Assembly: GCF_003265705.1 (NCBI RefSeq)
Contig: NW_020312848.1
Span: 53,610,765 to 53,674,764, forward strand
DNA from: Callorhinus ursinus
Lineage: Eukaryota; Chordata; Mammalia; Carnivora; Otariidae
Reading direction: 5' to 3'
Length of the DNA: 64,000 nt
This document shows positions 22,580 through 33,300 of this stretch, in pieces. Numbering within the stretch: the first letter of the stretch is position 1; each line of letters begins with the position of its first letter. Made by a program: the position numbers and the translations under genes. Below the pieces are notes generated by a model that did not search any database, had not been told where the DNA came from, and was given only the letters and a program-made list of their open reading frames with translations.

Positions 22580-23248
22580 TGTAACAGGTGGGAGAGTTTG
22601 CGTTGTGTGAATGGAGGTCTCAGTTACTAGATTCCCCACGGAAAGATTTAAGTGAGGATCTGCAATCCGATAAAGACAGCCAGAAGGAAAGCAGTAAGCA
22701 CAAAGCAGTTTATTAAAGTGAAAGTAAACTCTCCAGGTGAGAGAGCAGGCAGGTTCCAAGACGTGGAACTGGCCCCTACGTTGTTTTGAGATTGGATATT
22801 GTTGGGTCTTTCCAGGCTGGAAGGAGTTGTATACAGTGGAGTGGTCTCTTAGGCTGCTTCCAGTCATTTGGGGGACTCTTCCCATTGGTTGGGAGGAAAA
22901 GTTTCTGACTCTATAAGGTTTGTACTGGAATCCTCATGGCAGCCTTTGCGGGGGGGGGGGGGGGGGGCCGAAACCACAATGCAAATTTTACATTATAATG
23001 AGTCTAAGGGTTGCCTTGGGGCAGAGGTGGAAGAGGAGAGCCCGTTCTCTGCACCTGGGGCTCTTAATCTGTAAGTCCCAAGGCCTTGGAAGCCACAAAG
23101 TCAGGATGTTGTGCCCCTGGGGTTCTAATGTGTAACCTGTTTATCACGTCCTTGCCTCCAGCTCACGTCTCTCTCATTCCCCTGCAAGGACGTGGGACTC
23201 TGCCTCAGGGAGTTCCTCCTGTTGCTCAAGTCTATCTTCTATCTAACA
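22580..23248 (-). mobile_element. Solo ERV LTR, antisense, 669 bp
   Basis: Termini 'tgtaacaggtgggag...' and '...tatctaaca', flanked by a 4-bp duplication 'aaat' (22576-22579, 23249-23252). On the minus strand 'actttaataaactgctttg' supplies an AATAAA signal. A minus-strand frame of 103 codons at 22574-22885 and the plus frames at 22868-23292 lie in the LTR or across its edge and are not genes. An 18-G run at 22950-22967 is embedded in it. Class I is likely from the 4-bp duplication; it differs in sequence from the 21766-22161 LTR. Confidence 0.82.
22950..22967. repeat. Poly-G run (18 G)
   Basis: Uninterrupted G run within the LTR. It could form a G-quadruplex and is a likely site of sequencing or polymerase length error. 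Confidence 0.97.
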
Positions 23249-24082
23249 AAATAACTGAATTTTATAAATTTTATTTAATTTTAATAAATTGAAATAGTAA
23301 CATGTGGGTAGAGACTACCAATATTAGACAATGCCGATCTAGTGTAAACCTTTATTTTTTTTTTTCCCCCTTAGAAACCATCTTATTAGCATTCCAGTAG
23401 GAAACCTAGGGTTTTAGTCTCCGGCATTTCCCCCTTCTTGTTGACCATGCACACTAATAGCAACTGAAATTTTTATCTTTTTTTCTCCTTTAATTCTCTC
23501 TTTTCTTTCTACCTTAGTTCTGTTTCTGCTCAGGAACTTCTCCTTGTCAACTTCCCAAATACTTCCTTTCTAATGGAATCCTCTGCTCATTTTTCTATTA
23601 TCAGCTAGTTCCCTATACTCTTAGCCAGGCTTTCTCCTTTTAGGTCAGTCTCACAGGGGAAGAGGGTTCTTTCTTTTCTTTCGATAAACAAAACTTTCTA
23701 TTTATTCTTTTGACCTAATTTCCTCCTAGCTCCTTTGAAACCTAGCTCCACTGTCATTCCTTCCTTCTTCAGTCTTTTCCTCAACACCAAACTCTCTCAT
23801 TCAATTGCAGATAAAAGCTATTGCTCACTCCCCTTTCTTTTATTATCAAAGATCCAAATGAGTCATCTATGCTTATTCCAAAACTTCCTCATCTTCCATT
23901 TTTCCCTAAATACCTTGTTATCTGGTCAATCATAGACACTCCTTTTTTTGTAGATCACCAAGGACTTCCTGACTTCACTTTCTTAATCATCATTTTCCTT
24001 GACTTTAAAATACCTGGCATAATTACTCCTTCTCATCTTGAAACTTACTCTTCCTTTGGCCTCCTCATACTATACCGTCCTA

Positions 24083-24295
24083 TTTTTTTTTTTAAGATTT
24101 ATTTATTTATTAGAGAGAAGAGAGCAGGAGCACACGCAAGTGGGGAGAGGGGCAGAGGGAGAGGAAGAAAGACTCGGGGGGGAAAGCAGACTGAGCGAGG
24201 AGCCCTATGTGGGGCTCAGTCTCAAGAGCCTGAGATCATGACCTGAGTGGAAATTAGGAGTTGGATGCATAAGCGACTGAGCTACCCAGGTGCCT
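24083..24295 (-). mobile_element. CAN SINE, antisense
   Basis: Reversed tail from 24083 ('tttttttttttaagattt'), GA-rich middle, 'gatcatgacctgag' and reversed head 'gctacccaggtgcc'. It is followed immediately by a TA microsatellite and a second SINE in the same orientation. Confidence 0.93.
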
Positions 24296-24353
24296 ATATA
24301 TATATATATTGTATATATATATATATATATGCCCATATATATTATATATATAA
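24293..24353. repeat. (TA)n microsatellite between two SINEs
   Basis: Impure TA repeats with 'gcccatatatatt' interruptions filling the space between two antisense SINEs. Confidence 0.93.
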
Positions 24354-24524
24354 ATTTTTTTAAGATTTATTTACCTGTTTTGGGGGGGAGGGGCAGAGGG
24401 AGAGAGAGAATCTCAAGCATGCTCCTCTCTGAATGCAGAGCCCAACACGGGGCTCGATCCCAAGATCATGACATGAGCTGAAATCAAGAGTCTGATGCTT
24501 AACCGACTAGGCCACCCAAGCGCT
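24354..24524 (-). mobile_element. CAN SINE, antisense, second of a tandem pair
   Basis: Reversed tail 'ttttttaagatttattta', shorter GA-rich middle than its neighbour, 'ggggctcgatcccaagatca' and reversed head 'ggccacccaagcgct'. Probably an independent insertion rather than a duplicate, since the middle regions differ. Confidence 0.92.
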
Positions 24525-24868
24525 CCCTATGTTATCTCCTGATTCTTTTGTAACTTTAGTGGCTCCTTTAAGATTTAAGCTTCTGTTTTCTTCTTCCAGC
24601 AATGTCCCATGTACTTATTGCCGGCCCCTGGTAAACTCTCTGATAGTCTTCTACCGGGTCTCTAGTCTGCATTCCCACACCTCCACACCCATTTCTGTCT
24701 TTCTAAATGCATCCTTCCAAAGTCAGCTCACCATTATGTGACTGTTTTGTATAAAAATCTTTCATATTTACCTATTTTAAAATCTATAGTTTGAACTTCA
24801 ACAAAACTGAGCATGTTCTACCTCTGTTTATTTAGCCTCCTTACTCATATCTTTTCCGCCCTGTAACC

Positions 24869-25273
24869 TGGCAATTCTTAAAGTGTGGTCTAGGGAATCA
24901 AGAGGGTCCCCTCTGACCCTTCCAAGATGGATGTGAGATCAAAATTATTTTCATACTAATATTAAGATCTTATTTGTCTTTTTCACTCTTATTCTCTCTC
25001 ATAAATATACAATGGAGTTGCCCAGAGGCCAAGTGACATTTGATGATGTCATTGCCCTGACAACTAATGGAATATGTACTTTAAATCTTGTGATTTAAAA
25101 TGTTCTGTTTAATAGCTAACAAAGTAAGTATAGAGAGCGGTCATCCAGTCAAACAGAAGTGGGTTTTTTTTGGTCTTGTTTTGTTTCGTTTTGTTTTGTT
25201 TTAAGGGGGAAGGTTCTTAAATTTTTTAAAAGGGTAAAAGTGACCTGGGAGTAAAAAGGTTTGAGAACTTCTG
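24869..25273. mobile_element. Non-autonomous hAT DNA transposon, about 405 bp
   Basis: Left end 'tggcaattcttaaagtgtgg' and right end 'aaaaggtttgagaacttctg' are imperfect inverted repeats of the 'cagnnnttctcaaac' hAT type. Outside lie 8-bp sequences 'ctgtaacc' (24861-24868) and 'ttgtaaac' (25274-25281), a 6/8 match, as expected for hAT target duplication. Inside, 'gatcaaaattattttcatac' and 'ttgcccagaggccaagtgac' match a familiar mammalian MER-type element. No coding sequence. Confidence 0.75.
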
Positions 25274-25394
25274 TTGTAAACTGATATGATTTTCTCATTG
25301 TTTTTTCACAAAATTATGACCATATTTTCCTTCCTACCCCTATTTTAACTATCATCTATGTTTGAATGTTTAGATATGGTTCTAAGTCCTTCAT

Positions 25395-25625
25395 CAAGCC
25401 TTTACTCATCTCCACCTTCACCTGAAACAATATATAATCTTTGTTGTTTGTGAACACTACCTGTGGTACTTTATTTGTATCTTTTTTAAAAAATGATGTT
25501 AATATATTTAGGGGATTACTAGATTTGCTTAATTCCTTGAATTAGGGAGCATATAATTTTTAATCTTTGTATTTCTACTGAGCTTTACATATTTTAGGTA
25601 CTCTAATTATTTAATGAGTGAAATT
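25395..25625 (+). mobile_element. L2 3' end, sense
   Basis: 'gaattagggagcatataatt', 'ctttgtatttctactgagc', 'tttaggtactctaattattt', 'aatgagtgaa' follow the sense L2 terminus. Confidence 0.65.
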
Positions 25626-25649
25626 ATTCAATAATTCAGCTCCCAGTCT

Positions 25650-25890
25650 ACTCAACAAGAATTTGTTTAGGGCTATCTGAGGGCTAGATGGTTGAAAAAT
25701 GCTCAAGGAGCTTAATGTCTCATAGTAGGTGATAAAATATAAACAGAATAGTATCTTGATCATCTTATAACATGCTATAAAATGTTTGAGTAGGGTTCAT
25801 CAGAAGAAAAAAAGCAAGTGGGCAAATCTTTCTATGGAAATATGGGGTGTCAGAAAATGCTTTAGAGGAGAAGATACACTTAAGATGAAA
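25650..25890 (-). mobile_element. L2-type fragment, antisense
   Basis: 'actcaacaagaatttgttta', 'caaggagcttaatgtct', 'ataaaatataaacagaatag' and 'tcagaaaatgctttagagga' are the reversed L2 3' end and inward region. It faces away from the sense L2 just upstream. Confidence 0.55.
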
Positions 25891-26204
25891 ATTTTGTTTG
25901 ACACAAATCATATAAGCCAGGAGCTTCCTAGAGCACATACCTAGTATACTTGCTAAGACTGAAAAAATTATCTTTCAACACTTAAAAATACCAGCTTCCT
26001 TGATCTTAAGGAGAGCAGCCTTTACTCTCTTCTTGATAATCTTTTCTACAAAAAGCTTATAAGAAAGTTTTTGGAAATCTTACCACATTTCAGAGAATAT
26101 CTTCAATCATTTTGTTACCATTCTGCATTATAAGTTTCACTCCTACAAGAATTTTAGAGATTTACTCCTACATGAACATGTAAATTATTTAATAAATTAA
26201 AATC

Positions 26205-26394
26205 ATGGCTTAGTCAGTTAAGCCTCTGCCTTTGGCTCAGGTCATGATCCTGGGGTCCTGGGATCAAGCCCCAGGTCAGGCTCCCTGCTCAGCGGGAGGC
26301 TGCTTCTCCCTCTCCTTCTGCCTCTTCCCTCTGCTCATGCTGTCTCTCTCTCAAATAAATAAATAAGTAAATCATTTTAAAAAAAGAAAAAAAA
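26205..26394 (+). mobile_element. CAN SINE, sense, 5' truncated
   Basis: Starts inside the head at 'atggcttagtcagttaagcc', lacking the first 10-15 bases; then 'gtcctgggatcaagcccc', CT-rich middle and 'caaataaataaataagtaaa' tail, followed by an A-rich stretch to about 26445. Confidence 0.92.
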
Positions 26395-26450
26395 TTCTTC
26401 AAAAACATAAAATAAAAAAATAAAAATAATAAAAATAAAATTGTAAAATA
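26395..26450. repeat. A-rich low-complexity tract
   Basis: Runs of 'aaataaaaataataaaaata' type after the SINE tail. Confidence 0.85.
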
Positions 26451-26860
26451 TACATAGCATAAAATTTACCATTTTAACCATTTTTAAGTATATAGTTCCT
26501 TGTCATTAAGTGCATTTGCATTTTTTTTGCAACCTTTACTAAAGCTTTTGTGAACTTATAAAATTGAAATTCTGTAACCATTAAATAGTTCCTCCTAATT
26601 CCCCCTCTCCTAGCACTGGTGACCACCATTCCACTTTCTGTCTATGAATTTGACCACTCTAGTTATCTCATATAGGTGGAATCATACAATATTTATCCTT
26701 TTGTGACTGGCTTATTTTACTTGGCATTAATGTCTTCAGGGTTCTGTTTTATAGCATGTGTCAGAATTCCTTTCCTTTTTGAGTCTAAATAATATTCCAT
26801 TGTATACCTGTACTGCATTTTGTTTATCTACACACGTTATGATGGGCATGAACATGGAAA
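26445..26860 (-). mobile_element. L1 3' end, antisense
   Basis: 'cataaaatttaccattttaa', 'tgaaattctgtaaccattaa', 'ctggtgaccaccattccact', 'ggtggaatcatacaatattt' and 'aatattccattgtatacc' are the reverse complement of an L1M-type 3' UTR and ORF2 end in order. Confidence 0.88.
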
Positions 26861-26869
26861 TTGGAATTA

Positions 26870-29800
26870 TACTTTTCATGTATGGAACTTATTATAATCA
26901 AATCAGCAAAACACTAAAGAAGGACATAAAGTTAAAGTCATTTTGTGGTTATATGTATTTGTTCAAGAGGGAATCTACAAATATGTAGGGTAATATTAGA
27001 ACACATTTATTTGACCAGAATCTTGGCAAATAAGAATTCAGATTACAAGTTCAGATTGGGTGCAAAAATGCTCAAATTTTGAAAACTACTACTCCAATTT
27101 GTATGCAAGCTATGTATTAGACTTTTTTCATCCACATAAATACAGTATCTGCCATACCTGTAGTGTTTTAAGAAACAGAATAACAGGTGAAAACAGCCAG
27201 AACCTTTTACTAGGGCTGTGATCCTAGAGCTGTTGCTTCTGATGTTCTGAAAGCTGTTGTTTCTTGATTGTGTACTGTTAGTGCCATTACTCATTAAGAT
27301 GATTGGTGAAGTCTATACACCTCACAGGCTAAAACGAAGAAAATCAATTTCAGACTCCTCTAAAGTATCCACAGAGGACACACAACTTCTATGTCAGTAG
27401 GTCACTCATTTTTGGTACTGTGACTCTGCGACACTATTATTGCTTTTAAAGAAAGAATTGGAACAATCATATACAGGGCTACTCAGGGACTATGCGTGTG
27501 TACATGAGCATGCACATGCATGCATGTGTGTCTATTTTCTAGTATATATTTCTGGATTTCCACAGCTATAGATTAGTAGCACTAAATTATAGGAGGCATG
27601 AAAAAGGCGAGGAAATAAATTTTGCTTTTGTTGACTTTTGTTGAATATATCTTTTAAAAAAGTGTGATCAACAATTGAGAAGAAAATAATTCTCCCTTTG
27701 TTTTGGACAACTCAGACCAATGATTAAGCATTGTATAAAGACAACATTAACTCACTGTGTTTGTATCATTTGTTGTTGTCCTTGAGATATAATTGACCTG
27801 TAACTATCTGTATGTTAAACACTGGTCATAACAGTTTGATTTCTATGGGGCTAGCTGAACATTCCACAAAGATATTTTCTTTGTTTCATTTTGTGAAGTC
27901 ATGTCATTTGCAAATGGATATTCTAAGTAAATAAATAATGCACATACTTTGTGTACAAGTTTCTGACAAAAATTTCAGTATGGTTTAGATCTTAGAATAT
28001 ACCTAGGGATACAGCAGGAGAACAATATACAGTTGTAATATATGTAGAGGATAGTCATGTTGTTGATATTTTGAATAGGGATAAAACGGTAGAAAAATAA
28101 TTATTTGGATGAAAATAACTTTAAAAAAGAAAGCCTCTTACATTTGCAATGGAAATTAAAGATGGCTGAATGAGAAAGTAAAAGTGATAGTTAAGGATCT
28201 CCTTTGCCTTCCTTATTGGTACACACTGTTTTTGAACTAAATAATTTATCTTTGACACACAAATTATGTAATCCTTGTGCTTCTTTTAAAATTTACTTTA
28301 ATACCATTAAATTATGATGCTACTAATATGAATCTTTTAAATGAGTTAATGCAGTTCTCTTTAATGTACTTTTTTAAAGCTCTTGGTCCTTCTGTTGTTC
28401 GTCACTATCAATAAGACATGCACTTTAGAATTATGCTCCCCTCCACACTGGTGGTAGAGATACATTTAAGGCTATCCATCAGAGATCATTTTATATCTAC
28501 AATCATATGTTTTTACATTAATGATCTTTTATCCATCCATTTTGAGAAAGATATTTAGAGAACTTGCTCTGTGGCAGGTAGTTTTCTTGACTTTCGTATG
28601 TCTTTGTGAAAACGGCTTGCCCACTTTCTCCCAGTAGTTCATGGCCAGAGAATAATGACTGCTCTATGTTCGTGCTTTAAAAAATAAAGAAATATGCAAG
28701 AGAGCCCCCCCAAAGAAGCAAAAAGCAAAAAATTTTTGATCGATCTGAATACAAGGAAAGATAATTTTGTAAAATTTAATTTTCTGAGTTGTATTTGAGA
28801 ATCAACCAGAAATTTGACTTATTTTTAAAATAGTGTAGTTGAAAAAAAAATCAGTAAAATTTCAAATTGCTATTTATTTCTCTAGAAAGTAGACTAAATT
28901 TAATTGTATCCTTCTGAGTTTTCTTTGTATAATACAGAAATTCCTGAATTATCTAGAATGTTTCATATTTCTATAATTTACCCAATGATAAATTAATTTT
29001 CTCATTCTAAAATGTTGCATGGACTCATACAGATAATAATTGTAACACTTCTCTAACAATGTATAACATCTCTTTAGAATACATTATATGAGATTTAATA
29101 GATAAATAGGCCAAATGAGAAGAACCATTTATTTATTGAAAAAAACCACATTGTATCCAGATGTCTTCAAAAATCTTTATTAATCCAATAATTGTATGGA
29201 AATTTTGTCAGTGAAAATAGTGAAGTTGCTAAAATTCGTGTCTAATGTGGTAGATACAGCCACATTAAGAAAGTCTAAAGTTTTCTCCCCTTTTGTATAG
29301 GCTCCTAAACTAGATACCTAAGTGCTTAGAAGTTGGAACCCACTAACGAATAATGAACTTCATCAGGAAGGTTATTTGTAAGAAGGACTCTTACTGGGTA
29401 GTAAGAATTTAGCAGGGCCAAATCATTGAGAAACATTTTCACTAGCTAAATGAGTATACTGGCAAATATTTTTTCTTGTCTTTGATAATGCTTCTGTGGG
29501 TCTTCCAGTTGGTACCCCTAAAATGGTTTTCTAAAATGTTTGACTTGATATGCCATGAAGAGTACTTTAAAAGAATTCAGAAAACATTGTGAGAATGGGG
29601 TTTTGAATTTCCTGCTGAAATGTCAGTGATATATCTTTAACTCTTGGGAGTACCTAGTGAGCATCTTGTCAGTTTGGTTTGGCATCTGGGCAGATCCTAG
29701 CACAGTGCTTGAGGACTGTAAATCCTCAATGAATGTTGGACTATATGTATATAGTTTTGTGGCTCAAAACCATTAGAAAACCTCCCTGATTATATTTGGA

Positions 29801-30250
29801 ATCCAGTTTCTTACAGATTTTCATCTAAATAAAAGTATACATAAAAGGGTACAGACCTATCAAGTTGCTGCTGTCAGTTTTCAAATTGTGTTTATTTGAA
29901 TATTTGAAAAGATTGCATTTTGTAAAATTTCGCACAATATATTCATATAATCAGAATCTCTTTCAGTTCTAAAACTAAAAATGCTATTGTGAATTTTCCC
30001 GCCTGCTGACCTTGATAATTTGTTTTATTTCACACTGTATGTTCCTAAAGTATCCACTAATTTTTCATTTAAAAAAACAAGAGGAATAAGCAAAATAGAT
30101 GTTTTTATTGGAATAAAAAGAAAGGGACTATTTCTTAATGATTTTAATGCACTGGGGCCTTTATATGAATCTCATCCTACAATTATAAGAGCATTCTCCC
30201 AGGATAGAGAATAAAATAAATGCCTAGAATCAAATGATGATTAAGAATTA
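26870..30250. other. Largely single-copy stretch, no gene seen
   Basis: No gene recognised. A short purine/pyrimidine alternation 'gagcatgcacatgcatgcat' lies near 27508. At 27775-27900 'cttgagatataattgacctg' may be an eroded antisense L1 3' end. A weak sense L2 tail ('cctagcacagtgcttgagga') is at about 29695-29740. The frames at 26758-26988 (partly L1) and 27043-27294 have no recognisable motif. Confidence 0.45.
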
Positions 30251-30254
30251 TTTC

Positions 30255-30367
30255 AGGGCACCTGGCTGGCTCAGTCGGTAGAGCATGTGACTCTTGATCT
30301 TGGGGTTCTAAGTTCAAGCCCCATGTTGGATATAAAGATTACTTAAAAATAAAATCTTAAAAAAATA
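30255..30367 (+). mobile_element. Short tRNA-Lys-like SINE, sense
   Basis: After a short 'gggcacctgg' leader, the body 'ctggctcagtcggtagagca', 'tgtgactcttgatcttgggg', 'ttcaagccccatgttgg' closely follows a tRNA-Lys(CUU) gene, with a recognisable A box (ggctcagtcggtagagc) and B box (gttcaagcccc). The anticodon-loop equivalent 'gactcttga' keeps CTT. It ends in 'aaaataaaatcttaaaaaa'. This is the compact ancestral-looking form of the carnivore SINE, not a functional tRNA: no intact acceptor pairing is seen. Confidence 0.9.
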
Positions 30368-30369
30368 TT

Positions 30370-33300
30370 GTCAACAATAAATAAACAATATACGAGATAG
30401 CTATCTAGTAATGGATGACTATTTCTCTTGATGAAGGAAGAAAAAAGAGAAGGTAATGTTTTTATTTTAAAACTTCCAGCCTGAAATTTGAACAATCTGT
30501 AATCATTCTTTTATCGAGTTAGAGATGAGATAACGTAAGAAAATTCAGTCTGTCAAAACATTTTGTTTCGTAAACCACATACCTGCGTTGTTTTATTTTA
30601 ATAAATGTATAGAATAGCTTCTCTAAATAGATGAAATATATAAAGTATATGTGTAAAGTAAGCAGAATTGGAAGGGAGAGTCAGGGCTGTGAAATGGGCA
30701 TACTTTCTCACTGGATCTCAGCTTCTTTGAACACATGTTCTTTTTCTTTGCCAAAGTTAAATGGACTTCAGAAGGGAATCCATTACCTGACCTAGTACGT
30801 GATTTTTTAAATCATTGCTCAGTTTAAGTTGCATTTTATTCACAAGTTTATATTTTCTGGAAAAAAATTGTTTTCTCCATATTGGGTTATGTGGGTAGAT
30901 TAGGCTAGATGATAGAGGTGGATCGGTGTTGGTGGAACTTAACTGAATAGTCAATTAGAGAAAATTGAAGTATTGAATTAAAAGCTGTGGATAGGAAGGA
31001 AGCCAGAGCTTCATAAATTTAAGTAGCTTTAATATTCATTTCACATTTATGAAGCACATACTATATCCTGGATGACAGTATGCTGGTGTTACCCTTTTTT
31101 TTTTTTTTTTTTTCACAAAACATCAATATGTAGAGGATACTCCACATTGTATTGTGGTAGAAGCCAAAAGAACTGGTATCGGGCTGGGACTCTAAACTTG
31201 CCAAAGACATTTGGGGAAGGAATCATTTGATAAGTGGTAGAGAGAACATCAAAATTTCAAGTCATCCAGAGTTATCAGACTCCTTATATAGTTGTAGTTG
31301 TGTATCCTGAAAGTGATTGGGAAAGTGACTGGGATGGGATCCCAGTATCCTAAATCTTTCTTACATAGGCTAAAAAACTTGCCCTGAGGTTGGAATTCTG
31401 GATCTCTAGACTGCCTGTCTCCTGTTGACTGCATCTCATTTTCTTCTGGTTTGAAAGAGATGGACAAACTAAAGAAATGATCCCTGAAAGAGATGGACAA
31501 AGCAGCTCAGTGTCAGGAAAGCAGCTACAGAGGCATTGTCCTCCACGTTAGTATTGTCCACTTACTTCTGTGTGATCTCTTTACATACTTAAGCACTCTG
31601 TTATTTGCTGAAAATGAGACCTTTGTGTCACCAAAAATAAGAGAGGAAAATGAAACAGTGTAAAACCAGGTATTTGTTCTGAGGATCACACATGGTGATC
31701 TGATACTAAACGTGGTTCTGTCTCGTAAAAACAACTACTGGTCAGCATCGAAAGGAGGATGAGCTTACTTATTTTCTTATCCAAGTAAAAAGGAAAGGAA
31801 GGAAGTACCAAAATAGGAAGGGATGAGTAAGCAAATAAAAGAAAGAAAGCACTTTTAAGTCTGATGCATTTTTTTTAAGGCTTACGCATCCGACTACAAT
31901 AGACTAAAAAAAAAGAGCTATGTGGTGTTCTGTATAATCTGATTGTGTTTAAATCTGCGTTAGTAATTCTAGAAGTAGCATTCTTATATTTTTCTTTGCC
32001 ATTTTCTTCTAATTTAGTCTTAAATTCTCAGGCAAAAACAACAAAACCGAAGTGGTTTTCGAAGGAGTTCTCTTTTATTAGTGGTCCATTTTTTGAGCTC
32101 CCACTGAGCATATGCCTCTGCAGAACGAATTAAAGTCAACTCCAGCCTGTGTTTGAACTTAGGAGCTTGTTTTCAACCTATTACCTATGGTTTTTAAAAT
32201 TTTTTGAACTTGGGTAAGAATTCAGACTTTAATTTTATTGCCTGAAGTGCTTTTTCTCCCCTCTCCAGTTTTTTAATATTTCACTCTATTAGTAATGCTG
32301 TCAAAAGTACTGTGTGGTTTTTCTTTCTTCCACGATGTATTGGAAATACCAAATGATATTTATGCTGCTTTGGAAACTTATTCATTTTGACTGTTATGAC
32401 ATCATGTATTTACATGTTTAAGGTTTATATGATTTTCATAGTTCTGATCTACACTGTGACAACTATTTTAATAAAACAGTTCTAATAAGCTTGGGAGTTT
32501 TTTTATTAAAGTTATGTGTCCTGTGAAAAGTGAGGTATGTCTACTTGATGAGCCTTTATTTTAACTTTAATGTTATTGAAACTACTTACTTCCAGTAATT
32601 TTTCATAAAAAGTAGAGAAAAAATAAAATGTTTTCAAAACTGCTTTAGCTTTTAGAATATAATTTTCTCTTTATTACTGCATGAGAAATTTAGATTTGAT
32701 TCAGGCCGGTGTGTCCCCTTTTTTCCACCTGCCTCAAAATAATTATTTTCACATGGAAAATTGCTATTATAGTTGGTATCACCCTGTGCTTATTTTTGCT
32801 TACATGGTATCACATTTTAACTTATAATCTCTCTCTGGCTTCAGGAAATATCATTCATTCAAAGGCATGTTTTACTGCATGCTTACTCTGTCCTTAAGCA
32901 GTCAGCAGGGAGAGTATCTTTTATCTCTGTGTCTCCAGTCAATAGTAAACCTGGTGCTTAATAGGTGTTTAGTATCTGCAATGATTGAAAAGGAAAAAAG
33001 TCTTTTGTACAATTTGAAATTTCAGCCATTGCTGTTCAACAGATATAAAGTTTCAGTTATGCAAGATGAGTAAGTTTTGGGATCTGCTGTATGACATTAT
33101 GCTTATAGTTAACAATAGTGTATTGTGCACTTAAACATTTATTGAGGCTGGATCTCATGTTAAGTGTCCTGACTACAATAAAAAAAGATATAAGTGAAAT
33201 TTAATTTTAAAGTATCTTTACATATTTGCATAAATATAGTAATGCATTTTTACACAGTTCCAGCTAGCTTTTTGTCTGAGTGAAATCCAAGAAAGCAGAA

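Larger units (their letters stand above)
22490..23340. mobile_element. Small non-autonomous hAT (MER-type) element, split by an LTR
   Basis: The left piece, up to 22579, has 'acatgctagccacttgagca' and 'cttgaaatctggctgatgcc'. The right piece, from 23249, has 'actgaattttataaatttta', 'gaaatagtaacatgtgggta' and 'tattagacaatgccgatcta'. Together these give the familiar layout of a MER-type hAT with paired 'gccacatgtggc'-like ends and a 'ccaatattggaca'-like terminus. The 669-bp LTR at 22580-23248 separates them, so the hAT was here first. The family name is uncertain. Confidence 0.6.
23560..24870 (+). mobile_element. L2 LINE fragments, sense, interrupted by SINEs
   Basis: The C/T-rich sequence matches the order of L2 reverse-transcriptase and 3' regions: 'cttctcatcttgaaac' then 'actcttcctttggcctcct' near 24025-24065, and 'cggcccctggtaaactctct' with 'gggtctctagtctgcattcc' near 24620-24675. 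SINEs at 24083-24295 and 24354-24524 separate the parts. A 141-codon frame at 23821-24246 runs through L2 and into the SINE, with no intact domain. Very diverged; limits approximate. Confidence 0.5.

Noticed and set aside
22574..22885. 103-codon minus frame
   Set aside because: Lies within the antisense solo LTR (22580-23248) and crosses its edge; LTRs of this type do not encode protein there.
23821..24246. 141-codon plus frame
   Set aside because: Runs through eroded L2 sequence and ends inside an antisense SINE, whose GA-rich middle codes the Arg/Glu/Gly-rich tail.
30255..30367. Functional tRNA-Lys gene
   Set aside because: Has an extra leader, lacks clear acceptor-stem pairing and ends in a SINE tail, so it is a SINE.
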